A DNA stretch of 64,000 nt from Nocardiopsis_B sediminis. Lineage in GTDB: Bacteria > Actinomycetota > Actinomycetes > Streptosporangiales > Streptosporangiaceae. The translations under genes and the position numbers were made by a program. Below are positions 24,959 through 32,551 of the stretch, in pieces (position 1 is the stretch's first letter; each line of letters opens with the position of its first letter). Below the pieces are notes generated by a model. It saw nothing but the letters and a program-made list of their open reading frames with translations, had not been told where the DNA came from and searched no databases. Where the stretch lies: contig NZ_JBHSBH010000007.1 of the NCBI RefSeq assembly GCF_042650565.1, positions 62,001 through 126,000 of the forward strand, given 5' to 3'.

Positions 24959-25456
24959 GTGTCGTGGAGCACCCGTGAAATCGCCGATCTCGCCGGCATC
25001 AGCCTGCGGACGGTACGCCACTATCACGATGTCGGCCTGCTCGACGAACCCGAGAGGCGCGCGAACGGATACAAGAAGTACGGCGTCGTCCACCTCGTCA
25101 AGGTGCTGCGCATCAAGCGCCTGACCGACCTCGGGTTTTCTCTGTCCCGGATCGCCGATATGGAGGACACCGGCTACCCGACGGCGGAAGACCTGCGTAC
25201 GCACGACACCGAACTCGCCGCCACCATCGAACGGCTCCAACGGGTCCGCCACGAAGTCGGCCTCCTCCTGACCGGGTCCGGGTCCGGGTCCGATCCGACC
25301 CAACCGCCCGCCGCACCACCCGCCGAAGCGCCCCCCGCCGGTTGCCAGTCCCGGACCGCGAAAGCCCGGCCGTTCGCCCACCGTCGCCCCCTCCCAGGAC
25401 CCGGGCTCTCCAGGTCGGCGGGCCCGGGCCGACAAGCTGCGGGCGATCCGGCCTGA
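24959..25456 (+). CDS. MerR-family regulator, short C-terminus
   Basis: 165 residues. The MerR helix-turn-helix (TREIADLAGISLRTVRHYHD; LDEPERRANGYKKYGVVHLV) and dimerisation helix (LAATIERLQRVRHEVGLLL) are intact. The family usually has a larger C-terminal sensor, but here the helix is followed by a (GGGTCC)n run coding SGSGSGS and a basic, low-complexity tail. The sensor is probably lost by frameshift. The GTG start has GGAGGG 7 bases upstream. Confidence 0.82.
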   Translation: MSWSTREIADLAGISLRTVRHYHDVGLLDEPERRANGYKKYGVVHLVKVLRIKRLTDLGFSLSRIADMEDTGYPTAEDLRTHDTELAATIERLQRVRHEVGLLLTGSGSGSDPTQPPAAPPAEAPPAGCQSRTAKARPFAHRRPLPGPGLSRSAGPGRQAAGDPA

Positions 25457-26021
25457 CCTCGCGGCCGCCGTGCCCGATCGCATGCGGCCGCTCAACGGCG
25501 ATCGACCGGCTCCGTCCACGACGGCATAAGGGTGGGTCCAACGAAGGATGTGACCTGGCTCATGGTTTCGTCGGCTTGAGTGTGCCGTAGCGGCATACCG
25601 TACTTCTGGTACTCGCCTCCCGCGCCACGGACACCGACCAGAGGAGCGAGACACCATGGGTGCGACGCCCCCGCGCTGCCACTTCCCGCCCGCTTTCGCC
25701 ATGGGCGGGAACAGGCGCGCTCCCGGTGCCGCTCCGGCCCGCGCAAGCGATCGGCCCTCCCCCTCGTCCCCGGGCGCCACCAGTGACACCACGTCACTGC
25801 CTCACGGCGGAAAACGTCATAGCGGAGTGGTGACGCGGCTCCACTGCCGGATGCGCGCGCATACCGCTGGAATGAAGGACATGCCCCCGCACGATCCGCC
25901 GGCACGGAACGCCTGAAGGGCGATCACCGGCAGGGGCGGCACCGACCGCCCGCGTGCACGGCAGACCTGCGCCCCGGCCGCGCAGCACCGCCCGAGACCA
26001 GCAACAACACGGAGTCCCATC
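25457..26021. other. Intergenic region before the CPBP gene
   Basis: 565 bp with no gene I can support. It holds a small palindrome TGCCG-TAG-CGGCA (25583-25595) and a possible degraded continuation of the MerR gene near 25420-25530 in another frame. An ATG at 25656 with AGAGGAG upstream opens 86 codons of no recognisable character. The promoter of the CPBP gene must lie at the right end. Confidence 0.4.
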
Positions 26022-26753
26022 ATGTCGACCGCTCACCCCCACCCGCCGGCCCCGACCGGCACCGGCTCCCCGGCACGGCCGGGCTTCATCGAGTGCCTTC
26101 TCGGCCTGATCGCCATGGTCGCCGCCACCGCCGTCCTGCCGTTCCTGGGGCCGTTCGGCCTGGGCCTGGACGAGGACCCGGTGGTCTACGGGCTGCTCGT
26201 GGCCGCCTGGTCGGGCGTCGTCGGCCTCATCGGCTTCGCCGCGGCCGCGCTCATCCGCATCCGCTCCTGGGGCGCGTTCAGCGTGCGCCGCACCACCTGG
26301 CGCTGGATGGCGCTGGGGGTCCTAGGCGGGCTGGTCGCCCTGGTGGCCAAGTACGTGCTGGTCTCGGCCGTCACGATGTTCACCGACTTCGGCGACACCG
26401 ACCCTCAGGGCATGTACTACGACGCGGCGGGCGGCGGCGCGCTGGCCGGGGTCCTGACCCTGCTGTTCCTGGCCGTGCTCACCCCCATCGGCGAGGAGTT
26501 CCTCTTCCGCGGCGTGATCACCAACGCCCTGCTGCGCCACGGGCCCCTCATCGGCGTCCTCGGCGGCTCGGTGATCTTCGCCCTCGCCCACGGGATCAAC
26601 ATCATCCTGCCCGTGGCGATCCTGGTGGGCATCATCGCCGCCGAGCTGATGCGCCGCAGCGGATCGATCTGGCCCGCGGTCGCCGTGCACGCCGTCAACA
26701 ACGCGGTGCTGCCGCTGCTGGTGATGGTCACCGGCTACTCCGGACCCAGCTGA
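26022..26753 (+). CDS. CPBP-family intramembrane metalloprotease
   Basis: 243 residues with about seven membrane helices. The three motifs of the CAAX-protease/bacteriocin-processing family are present: E158-E159 with R163 in GEEFLFRG, H190 in FALAHG, and H223 with N226/N227 in HAVNN. Members cleave membrane-bound peptides or give self-protection. It lies between two paralogous lipoprotein hydrolases, and a strong terminator separates it from the second. Confidence 0.88.
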   Translation: MSTAHPHPPAPTGTGSPARPGFIECLLGLIAMVAATAVLPFLGPFGLGLDEDPVVYGLLVAAWSGVVGLIGFAAAALIRIRSWGAFSVRRTTWRWMALGVLGGLVALVAKYVLVSAVTMFTDFGDTDPQGMYYDAAGGGALAGVLTLLFLAVLTPIGEEFLFRGVITNALLRHGPLIGVLGGSVIFALAHGINIILPVAILVGIIAAELMRRSGSIWPAVAVHAVNNAVLPLLVMVTGYSGPS

Positions 26754-26780
26754 CCCGCCGCACGGGTCCGCCATTCAACG

Positions 26781-26825
26781 TTCATACGGCGCCGCGACCC
26801 CGCGCCGTATGAACCGCCTTTTTTT
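26781..26825 (+). terminator. Strong intrinsic terminator
   Basis: A perfect 12-bp stem (TTCATACGGCGC at 26781-26792 with its complement at 26802-26813), 9-nt loop, then a run of seven T at 26819-26825. This is unusually canonical for such GC-rich DNA and ends the CPBP transcript. Confidence 0.85.
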
Positions 26826-26854
26826 GTCAGAACACCGTCTCAATGGAGGAAGCC

Positions 26855-27805
26855 GTGACCCGCAACAGATTCGGAAGATCCGCCGCGATTGTGCTGTCCT
26901 GCGCCGTTGCCGGCGCGGGACTCGCCGGCTGTTCCGCGGAGGAATTCGGGGAGGCTGCGGGTCAGGCCGCGGAGGACATCGGGGAGTCCGCGGGCGAGGC
27001 CGCGGAGGGCGTGGGCGAAGCCGCCGGAGGCGCCGCGGAGGAACTGGTCACCGGCACCCGGACCGTCACCGCAGGAGACCACGAGGTGAACGTCTCCTGC
27101 TCCGGCGACCTGGCCGGCGACCGCCCGACCATCCTCCTGCTGCACGGCGGGGGCGACGACCTCACCACGATGGCCGACTTCCAGGAGGCGCTGAGCGCCG
27201 ACGGCCGGGTCTGCTCCTACGACCGGCTCGGCGCGGGCGGCAGCGACCAGCCCGACGGCCCCCAGGACTACGGCGACATCGGGACCACGCTGACCGCCGT
27301 GCTCGACCACGTCGCCGGGGACGGCCCGGTCGTGCTGGCGGGGCATTCGATGGGCGGGCTGATCGCCGCCCGCTATGCCCCCGACCACCAGGACAGGGTC
27401 GCCGGCCTGGTCCTGCTGGACGCCACCTCGCCGACCGCCGTCGCCGACCTGGAGAGCCGGATCCCCGAGGACGCCACCGGCCCCGCGGGCGAGCTGCGCG
27501 CCCAGACGCTCGCGATCTACGGCGGGGAGAACCCCGAACAGCTCGTCTTCACCGACGGCGAGGTCCGCTCCGCCGGCGACATCCCCGTGCAGGTCATCCA
27601 GCACGGGCAGCAGTACCTCGCCGAGGTCCCCGAATACGGGCAGGGCCTGGAGGAGGACTGGACCAAGGGCCAGGAGGACTGGCTGAACGTGTCCGGCAAC
27701 AGCGAGCTGAGCACCGCCGAGAACGCCGGGCACTACATCCACGTCGACCAGCCCGAGGCCGCCCTCGAGGCCGTCGAGCTCGTCGCCTCACAGGCCACCG
27801 GCTGA
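26855..27805 (+). CDS. Lipoprotein alpha/beta hydrolase (paralogue 2)
   Basis: 316 residues from a GTG at 26855; the upstream ATG at 26843 overlaps the GGAGGA ribosome site and so is not used. The lipobox is LAGC (Cys26). A linker of Glu-Ala-Gly repeats follows (EAAGQAAEDIGESAGEAAEG), probably helical. The catalytic domain matches paralogue 1 closely: CSYDRLG, GHSMGGLIAARYAPDHQDRV, LLDATSPT, EVRSAGDIP, NAGHYIH. The duplication kept the catalytic residues, but the linkers differ completely. Confidence 0.88.
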   Translation: MTRNRFGRSAAIVLSCAVAGAGLAGCSAEEFGEAAGQAAEDIGESAGEAAEGVGEAAGGAAEELVTGTRTVTAGDHEVNVSCSGDLAGDRPTILLLHGGGDDLTTMADFQEALSADGRVCSYDRLGAGGSDQPDGPQDYGDIGTTLTAVLDHVAGDGPVVLAGHSMGGLIAARYAPDHQDRVAGLVLLDATSPTAVADLESRIPEDATGPAGELRAQTLAIYGGENPEQLVFTDGEVRSAGDIPVQVIQHGQQYLAEVPEYGQGLEEDWTKGQEDWLNVSGNSELSTAENAGHYIHVDQPEAALEAVELVASQATG

Positions 27806-27833
27806 GGCGCCGGCACCCGGTAGCCCCTACCCC

Positions 27834-27861
27834 GTAGCCGGTAGCCGGTAGCCGGTAGCCG
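27834..27861. repeat. Four tandem copies of GTAGCCG
   Basis: A 7-bp unit repeated exactly four times just after the second lipoprotein hydrolase gene and before a long hairpin. It is probably a slipped-strand expansion without a known role. Confidence 0.7.
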
Positions 27862-27871
27862 ATACGGCAAC

Positions 27872-27910
27872 GTGCGCCCCCGGCAGTCGCGACGACTGCC
27901 GGGGGCGCAC
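27872..27910. terminator. 18-bp perfect hairpin between convergent genes
   Basis: GTGCGCCCCCGGCAGTCG (27872-27889), CGA loop, exact complement at 27893-27910. It lies between the plus-strand hydrolase and the minus-strand small membrane protein, so it likely terminates both. Confidence 0.75.
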
Positions 27911-27976
27911 CGTCTCACGGGTGCGGCATGCGACCCAGCGGCGCCCACCCGTGCCGCGCCGGGTCGCCGTCACCCC

Positions 27977-28225
27977 CTATCCCTGCGCCACCGAATCCAG
28001 CCGGCTGTGCCGCAGGCGCAGCGCGCGCTCCGCACTGGCCGCCGTGGCACCGAGCGCGAGCATGATGTTGAGCCATGCCGGCAGCCGGACGGGCGAGGTG
28101 AACGTCCCGAAGCGCTCGGCCACGGGGGGCGGCTCGAACGCCACTTCGGCCAGCTGCGGGATGAGGAGCAGAGCGGGCACGACGAGCAAGGCCAGCGACA
28201 GCAAGCCGATGCAGCGGCTCAGCAC
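27977..28225 (-). CDS. Small two-helix membrane protein
   Basis: 82 residues from a GTG that overlaps the stop of the upstream small gene by 7 bp (GTGCTGA), implying coupled translation. Two hydrophobic segments (CIGLLSLALLVVPALLLIPQ; LPAWLNIMLALGATAASA) flank a Pro-rich external loop, and the C-terminus is Arg-rich. I do not recognise a family. It forms a unit with the gene before it. Confidence 0.6.
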   Translation of the reverse strand: MLSRCIGLLSLALLVVPALLLIPQLAEVAFEPPPVAERFGTFTSPVRLPAWLNIMLALGATAASAERALRLRHSRLDSVAQG

Positions 28226-28395
28226 GGGGCGCTCGCGGTCCAGGCGTCGTCGTTCTCCAGCCGCAGATAGAACAGCGCCCGGGACGTGGGCTGCCACCAG
28301 CGGAAGGGCTTGAGCCGGCGCCCGTTCCCGGGCTTGACCCGCTGCGCGGCCAGGCGCCGTGACCATTCCTCGATCATCTCGGGTTCCTTACTCAT
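28219..28395 (-). CDS. 58-residue basic/aromatic protein
   Basis: A small gene reading MSKEPEMIEEWSRRLAAQRV, then RRLKPFRWWQPTSRALFYLR, rich in Arg and Trp. Its stop overlaps the start of the downstream two-helix membrane protein. The RWW segment may lie on the membrane surface. No family recognised. The coding reading is supported mainly by the overlap architecture and the plausible composition. Confidence 0.5.
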   Translation of the reverse strand: MSKEPEMIEEWSRRLAAQRVKPGNGRRLKPFRWWQPTSRALFYLRLENDDAWTASAPC

Positions 28396-28465
28396 CACGC
28401 GTACACGCCTCGGCGGCATCGGGGCCGGCCCGGACACCGTTACCGGGTCGCGGGCCGGCACTAGC

Positions 28466-30046
28466 TCAGGCCGGGCAGGACGTGTCCTGTGCCGGCAGGT
28501 CGCCCTCGACCAGGAAGGCCGTGGCCACCTCCTGCGCGCAGGGGTTGTCGCCGTAGACGTAGGCACCGTGGCCGCTGCCGTCGACGCTCACCAGCCGGGA
28601 CCGCTGCCCGAACTTCTCGCGGAGCATCTGGCCGCCGAGGTGCGGTGTGACCGGGTCGCGCAGGTTCTGCATGATCAGGACGTTGCTCGGCCCGTCGTCG
28701 GTGATCTCCACCGGCGGCTCGGCCGGTCCCTGAGACCAGAAGGCGCAGGGCATGATGTTGGCGCCGGCGGGGCCGTACACCGGGTACCGCTCCCGGTCCT
28801 CGGCGACGCTGCGCCGGTAGGTGTCGACATCTTCAGGCCATTCGACGTCGTTGCAGGTCACGGCGAGGAACACCGACCAGGTGTTGTCGAACGGCGACGG
28901 CTCTGCCCGCGGCGCCGGCGCGGCACCGGCCGCGGCCGCGGGCGCGGGCACGCCGGCAGGCGGGGCCGCATCGAGCAGTTCCCCGACCGCCGCCCCGTCG
29001 GAGGCGAGTGCCAACTGCCAGATCTCCGCCGTCTGGGGGTAGGACAGCTCGCTGTAGAGTCCCACGAAGGTGGCCAGCCGGAAGAGGGCGCCATCGATGG
29101 GGCCGTCTCCCGTGTCCACCGGGTTCTCGTCGAGCCGCTCGGCGAGCTCGAAGTAGGTCGCGCGCACCTCCTGGGGCGAGGCGCCCAGGCCGTACTCGTC
29201 GTGGCGCTCGGCGGCCCAACGGGCGAAGTCGGGGAAGGTCTCCTCGGCGCCCAGACCGTACCTGCGCATCCCCTCGTGGTCGAGGTGGGTGTCGCCGATG
29301 TTGCTGTCCAGCACGATCCGGTCGGAGCGCTCGGGGAACATCGAGGCGTAGGCGGCCCCCAGCGCCGTCCCGTAGGACAGCCCGAAGTAGCTGATCTTCT
29401 CCTCGCCGAGCGCGGCGCGGATCCGGTCCAGATCGCGGGCCATGTTGGCCGTCGACACGTGGCGCAGCAGCCCGTCGTCGTCGTTGTCCGCACACTGGTC
29501 GGCGGCGGCCTCCGCCACCGCGGCGTGCTCGGCGACCGCCGCGTCGTCGACGGCGTAGGGCGGGATGTTGCCGCGGTAGTCGGTGGTGAACCCGCAGTTC
29601 ACCGGGGATGAGTGCCCGACTCCGCGGGTGTCCATGCCGATCAGGTCGTAGCTGTTAACGGCGTCGGCGGGCATGCCCAGGGAGACCAGGTCGGCGGGCA
29701 TCGACAGCCCGGACCCGCCCGGGCCGCCCGGGTTGAGCAGCAGCACGCCGCGCCTCTTGTCCGGGTCCGGGCTGGCCAGCCGCGACACCATGATCTCGAT
29801 CTCGGTGCCCTCGGGATCGCTGTAGTCCACCGGCACCGGCACGGTGCCGCACTCCAGCTCGGGCGCCTCGGCCGCCACGTCCTCGGGGCAGGCGCCCCAC
29901 TCCACCTGCCCCGCCGCCTCTCCGCCCCGGTCGCCGGCCGCCGGTTCTCCGCCCTGGTCGGCGGCCGCACTCGGCACCGCGACCAGCGGCCAGACGAGGA
30001 CCATCGCCGCCAGCGCGGTCCGGGCTGTTCTACGCCTTCGTTCCAT
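28466..30046 (-). CDS. Secreted SlpD/TAP-type alpha/beta hydrolase (tripeptidyl aminopeptidase-like)
   Basis: 526 residues with a Sec signal peptide (MERRRRTARTALAAMVLVWP, cleaved after about AAA). The N-terminal hydrolase domain has LLLNPGGPGGSG for the oxyanion hole, GMDTRGVGHSS and the nucleophile elbow GLSYGT. A TAP-like C-terminal domain follows with D in QNLRDPVTP and H in GSGHGAY. Members release tripeptides or act on amino-acyl esters outside the cell. The start at 30046 is set by GAGGATGGAT; the ATG six bases upstream lies too close to that site. Confidence 0.9.
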   Translation of the reverse strand: MERRRRTARTALAAMVLVWPLVAVPSAAADQGGEPAAGDRGGEAAGQVEWGACPEDVAAEAPELECGTVPVPVDYSDPEGTEIEIMVSRLASPDPDKRRGVLLLNPGGPGGSGLSMPADLVSLGMPADAVNSYDLIGMDTRGVGHSSPVNCGFTTDYRGNIPPYAVDDAAVAEHAAVAEAAADQCADNDDDGLLRHVSTANMARDLDRIRAALGEEKISYFGLSYGTALGAAYASMFPERSDRIVLDSNIGDTHLDHEGMRRYGLGAEETFPDFARWAAERHDEYGLGASPQEVRATYFELAERLDENPVDTGDGPIDGALFRLATFVGLYSELSYPQTAEIWQLALASDGAAVGELLDAAPPAGVPAPAAAAGAAPAPRAEPSPFDNTWSVFLAVTCNDVEWPEDVDTYRRSVAEDRERYPVYGPAGANIMPCAFWSQGPAEPPVEITDDGPSNVLIMQNLRDPVTPHLGGQMLREKFGQRSRLVSVDGSGHGAYVYGDNPCAQEVATAFLVEGDLPAQDTSCPA

Positions 30047-30432
30047 ATCCATCCTCACGTGTATCGATCCCGGCGCCGCTGCTCGCCCACGGCCCCCGCC
30101 GAGCCGTTCGGGCGGGGACAAGGCCCACGACCGTCCCCGTGGGATCGGGGGACAGCGGATATCGAGCCGGGGATGAAGGGGGGCCGGTCGTCGTGGGGGG
30201 GCGGCACTCCGAACCTAATCCGCGGCGGATCCGTGACAGAGTGTCACGGGTCACGGGTTTTCTCCGCGCCTCGCACGGGTCGGGCATGACAGATGTCATT
30301 CATCGGTGCACCGGAAAATCCCTCGCCCTTACGCGCCTCGCCCGGTACGGTCGCCGAGGCGTTCCCACTGCGGTGGGCGTGAGATCCGCGCGGCCATCCA
30401 GGTCGTTCCCCGGCTGAGAGAAGGTGCCGTCG
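30047..30432. other. Divergent intergenic region
   Basis: 386 bp between the TAP peptidase and the VOC gene. No gene, clear promoter or repeat is visible beyond G-rich runs around 30175-30210. Confidence 0.4.
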
Positions 30433-30813
30433 ATGGCCTGCCGTATCAGTGAGCTGGTGCTCGGTTGCCGCGACCCTGAGGGGCTGGCGCGGTTCTGGTG
30501 CGAGGTCCTGGACTTCGTCGTGCTCGATCGCGAAGACGACGGCACCCTCGAGATCGGGCCGCGCGAAGGGTTCGGCGGGGCGCAGCCGACGATCATCCTC
30601 AGCCGCAGGGACGAGCCGGAGCCGGGCAAGCCCCGGCTGCACATCGACGTCAACGCCACCGACCGCGATCAGGGCGCCGAACTCGAACGCCTCCTGGAGC
30701 TCGGGGCGCGCCGGGCCGACATCGGCCAGACCGGCGAGGAGCCCTGGCACGTCCTCGCCGACCCCGAGGGCAACGAGTTCTGCCTGCTCAAGGCCCGCCT
30801 CAACCCGCTCTGA
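30433..30813 (+). CDS. VOC/glyoxalase-like protein
   Basis: A 126-residue single vicinal-oxygen-chelate domain pair: ISELVLGCRDPEGLARFWCE, LHIDVNATDRDQGAELERLL, and the typical end WHVLADPEGNEFCLL. Metal ligands would be the His in LHIDV and the Glu in GNEFC. Such proteins are lyases, dioxygenases or drug-binding proteins; this one cannot be assigned. The ATG at 30433 has AGAAGG 9 bases upstream. Confidence 0.82.
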   Translation: MACRISELVLGCRDPEGLARFWCEVLDFVVLDREDDGTLEIGPREGFGGAQPTIILSRRDEPEPGKPRLHIDVNATDRDQGAELERLLELGARRADIGQTGEEPWHVLADPEGNEFCLLKARLNPL

Positions 30814-30841
30814 CGGCTGCGCGGGCGCGGGGTTCCGGCCC

Positions 30842-31669
30842 CTAGACCTCGACCTTCATCGGGTCGCCGGTGGGTTCGGGCATGCCCGACTCCGGTTCCA
30901 GGGTGATGCCGATCTCGCGGGCCGAACCGAGGCCGTCGGCCATGCCCGCGAGCATGCCGTCGCCTGACTCCTGGAGCATCCCCGCCGAGCGCATGCCGTC
31001 GTCATCGACGTACCACATCTGGTACGCCCTCCCGCTGGGCGCCGGGGGCAGGCCCTCCACCACGATCATCACGGCGTCGTTGCGCTGGGAGGCCACCACG
31101 GTGGCGCGCGCGTCGCTCCGGCCGACCTGCGACGCGCGCATCTGGGCGTCGGAGGCCGCGAGCAGCGCCTCGACCTCGGCGCTGTGCGTCCGCATCTCCG
31201 ACATGCGCATGCCCATGGACACGCTCGTGCCGCCCAAGGCGACGGCGATCAGCAGCGCCGCCGCGGCCAGGACCCACGGCAGGCGGGCCCGGGCCTGCGG
31301 TGACAGGGGGAACCTCCGTCGGCGCCGCGCGGCGTCGACGGCACCACCGGCGCGGGCACCGCCGGGGGCGCTTCCGTCGGGGGTGTTTCCGTCGGGGGCG
31401 CTTCTGTCGGGCTCCTCGGCCGCGGCCACCGGAGGAAGCTGGCGGATCTGCGGCACCGACGCGCGCAACCGCTGCCAGACGTGGTCCCCCGGCGCACGGG
31501 CGGCGCCGTAGGCGAGCCGGACCGTCGTCGCACGGAAGTCGTCCAGGTCGCGGCGGCAGTCGGCGCACTCCTCAAGGTGGCGTTGGGCGCGGCGGCGCTC
31601 GTCGTCGGCGAGCGCGTCCACGGCGTAGCCGGCCGTGAGCCCGTGGTCGTCGTGGTCCGGACGCGTCAT
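30842..31669 (-). CDS. RskA-type anti-sigma factor
   Basis: 275 residues. The N-terminal zinc-binding anti-sigma motif is H31-x3-C35-x2-C38 (HLEECADC). One membrane helix lies at about 130-150 (PWVLAAAALLIAVALGG). The extracellular RskA domain follows (VEGLPPAPSGRAYQMWYVDD; GMLAGMADGLGSAREIGITL). The ATG overlaps the stop of the sigma gene as ATGA. It should hold the SigK-like factor at the membrane until the outer domain is cleaved under stress. Confidence 0.92.
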   Translation of the reverse strand: MTRPDHDDHGLTAGYAVDALADDERRRAQRHLEECADCRRDLDDFRATTVRLAYGAARAPGDHVWQRLRASVPQIRQLPPVAAAEEPDRSAPDGNTPDGSAPGGARAGGAVDAARRRRRFPLSPQARARLPWVLAAAALLIAVALGGTSVSMGMRMSEMRTHSAEVEALLAASDAQMRASQVGRSDARATVVASQRNDAVMIVVEGLPPAPSGRAYQMWYVDDDGMRSAGMLQESGDGMLAGMADGLGSAREIGITLEPESGMPEPTGDPMKVEV

Positions 31670-32343
31670 GCGGTCACCCCCAGGCAGTCGCGGAGCCGGA
31701 TGAGACCGTCGCGCAGCCGGCCCTTCACCGTGGTCAGCGGCACCCCCAGGACGTCGGCCGCCTCCCGCTGGGTGTAGCCGGTGTAGTAGGTGAGGCGCAC
31801 CGTCTGCCGCTGGAGGTCGGTCAGGCGACGCAGGCAGCGCCGCACCTTCTCCCGTTCGAGCCGGTGCTCGACCTGGTCGGCGACGTCATCGGCCGCCGAC
31901 GCCTCCGGGGCGAGCCGGCCCACCGCCGCCACGAGGGCGGCCGACGACTGCTCGGAGCGGACCCGGTCCACCGCGCGGCGGTGGGCGATGGTCAGCACCC
32001 ACGCGCGCACACTGCCGCGCCGCCGGTCGAAGCGCGCCGCCATCCGCCAGACCTCGGTGAAGACCTCCTGCGTGACCTCCTCGGCCTGGGCGCGGTCGAG
32101 CAGGACCCGGGCGGCGAGCCCGAAAACGGGGCCCGACAGCTCGCGGTAGACCGCTTCGAATGCGTCGACGTCGCCGAGGGCGGTGCGGTGCAGGTGATCG
32201 GCGAGGTCGTCACCGTCGCCGGTACCGGGCCCGCTACCGGACCCGTCCTGGGGGTCGGCGGAATGCGCTTGCGTCGCGGGGCGGCCGCGCGCCGCGCCCA
32301 GCCCCGCCGGTATCGCCTGTTCCACCCGTGCCACCATCCTCAT
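31666..32343 (-). CDS. sigK: SigK-type ECF sigma factor
   Basis: 225 residues. Region 2 is VFGLAARVLLDRAQAEEVTQ, EVFTEVWRMAARFD and WVLTIAHRRAVDRVRSEQ. Region 4 is LTDLQRQTVRLTYYTGYTQR and LTTVKGRLRDGLIRLRDCL. The AHRRAVDRVR segment and partner type match the SigK subgroup. ATGs at 32343 and 32337 and a GTG at 32334 are all possible starts. Its promoter has the same -35/-10 as the divergent molybdoenzyme promoter, so it probably activates itself and that operon. Confidence 0.85.
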   Translation of the reverse strand: MRMVARVEQAIPAGLGAARGRPATQAHSADPQDGSGSGPGTGDGDDLADHLHRTALGDVDAFEAVYRELSGPVFGLAARVLLDRAQAEEVTQEVFTEVWRMAARFDRRRGSVRAWVLTIAHRRAVDRVRSEQSSAALVAAVGRLAPEASAADDVADQVEHRLEREKVRRCLRRLTDLQRQTVRLTYYTGYTQREAADVLGVPLTTVKGRLRDGLIRLRDCLGVTA

Positions 32344-32384
32344 TCCCGCGCCCTGCCGCCGGCGCACGCCGGTCACCACTGTGG

Positions 32385-32413
32385 CATTCGGAGCCGTCCG
32401 GGATGAGGCGACC
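32385..32413 (-). promoter_or_regulatory. ECF-type promoter of the sigK-anti-sigma operon
   Basis: On the minus strand: GGTCGC (32413-32408), 17-bp spacer, CGAATG (32390-32385). The same hexamer, spacing and CGAAT core occur in the divergent promoter. Transcription would start near 32378, about 35 bases before the sigma ATG. Confidence 0.7.
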
Positions 32414-32516
32414 CCGCGCGGGAGAATTCTCCGGGCCGCCGCCGGACCGGAGCGGGTGGGGGCGGGCGCGGAGCGGACCGCCGAACGGGGCGTTGCCGTT
32501 TCGTGATGACGGAGCC

Positions 32517-32545
32517 GGTCGCCCTTCCTCACCGGGCTCCGAATC
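32517..32545 (+). promoter_or_regulatory. ECF-type promoter of the molybdoenzyme operon
   Basis: GGTCGC (32517-32522), 17-bp spacer, CGAATC (32540-32545), matching the sigK promoter; the spacers also share GGGCTC/CGGCTC before the -10. The predicted start of transcription coincides with the GTG at 32552, so the transcript may be leaderless. Confidence 0.7.
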
Positions 32546-32551
32546 AGGGGC

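Noticed and set aside
25656..25916. 86-codon frame with an AGAGGAG site
   Set aside because: No recognisable segments, low-complexity composition and no context support.
27962..28001. GGTCGC followed by CGAATC as another SigK-type promoter
   Set aside because: The spacer is 24 bp, not 17, and it lies inside and just before the end of a minus-strand gene.
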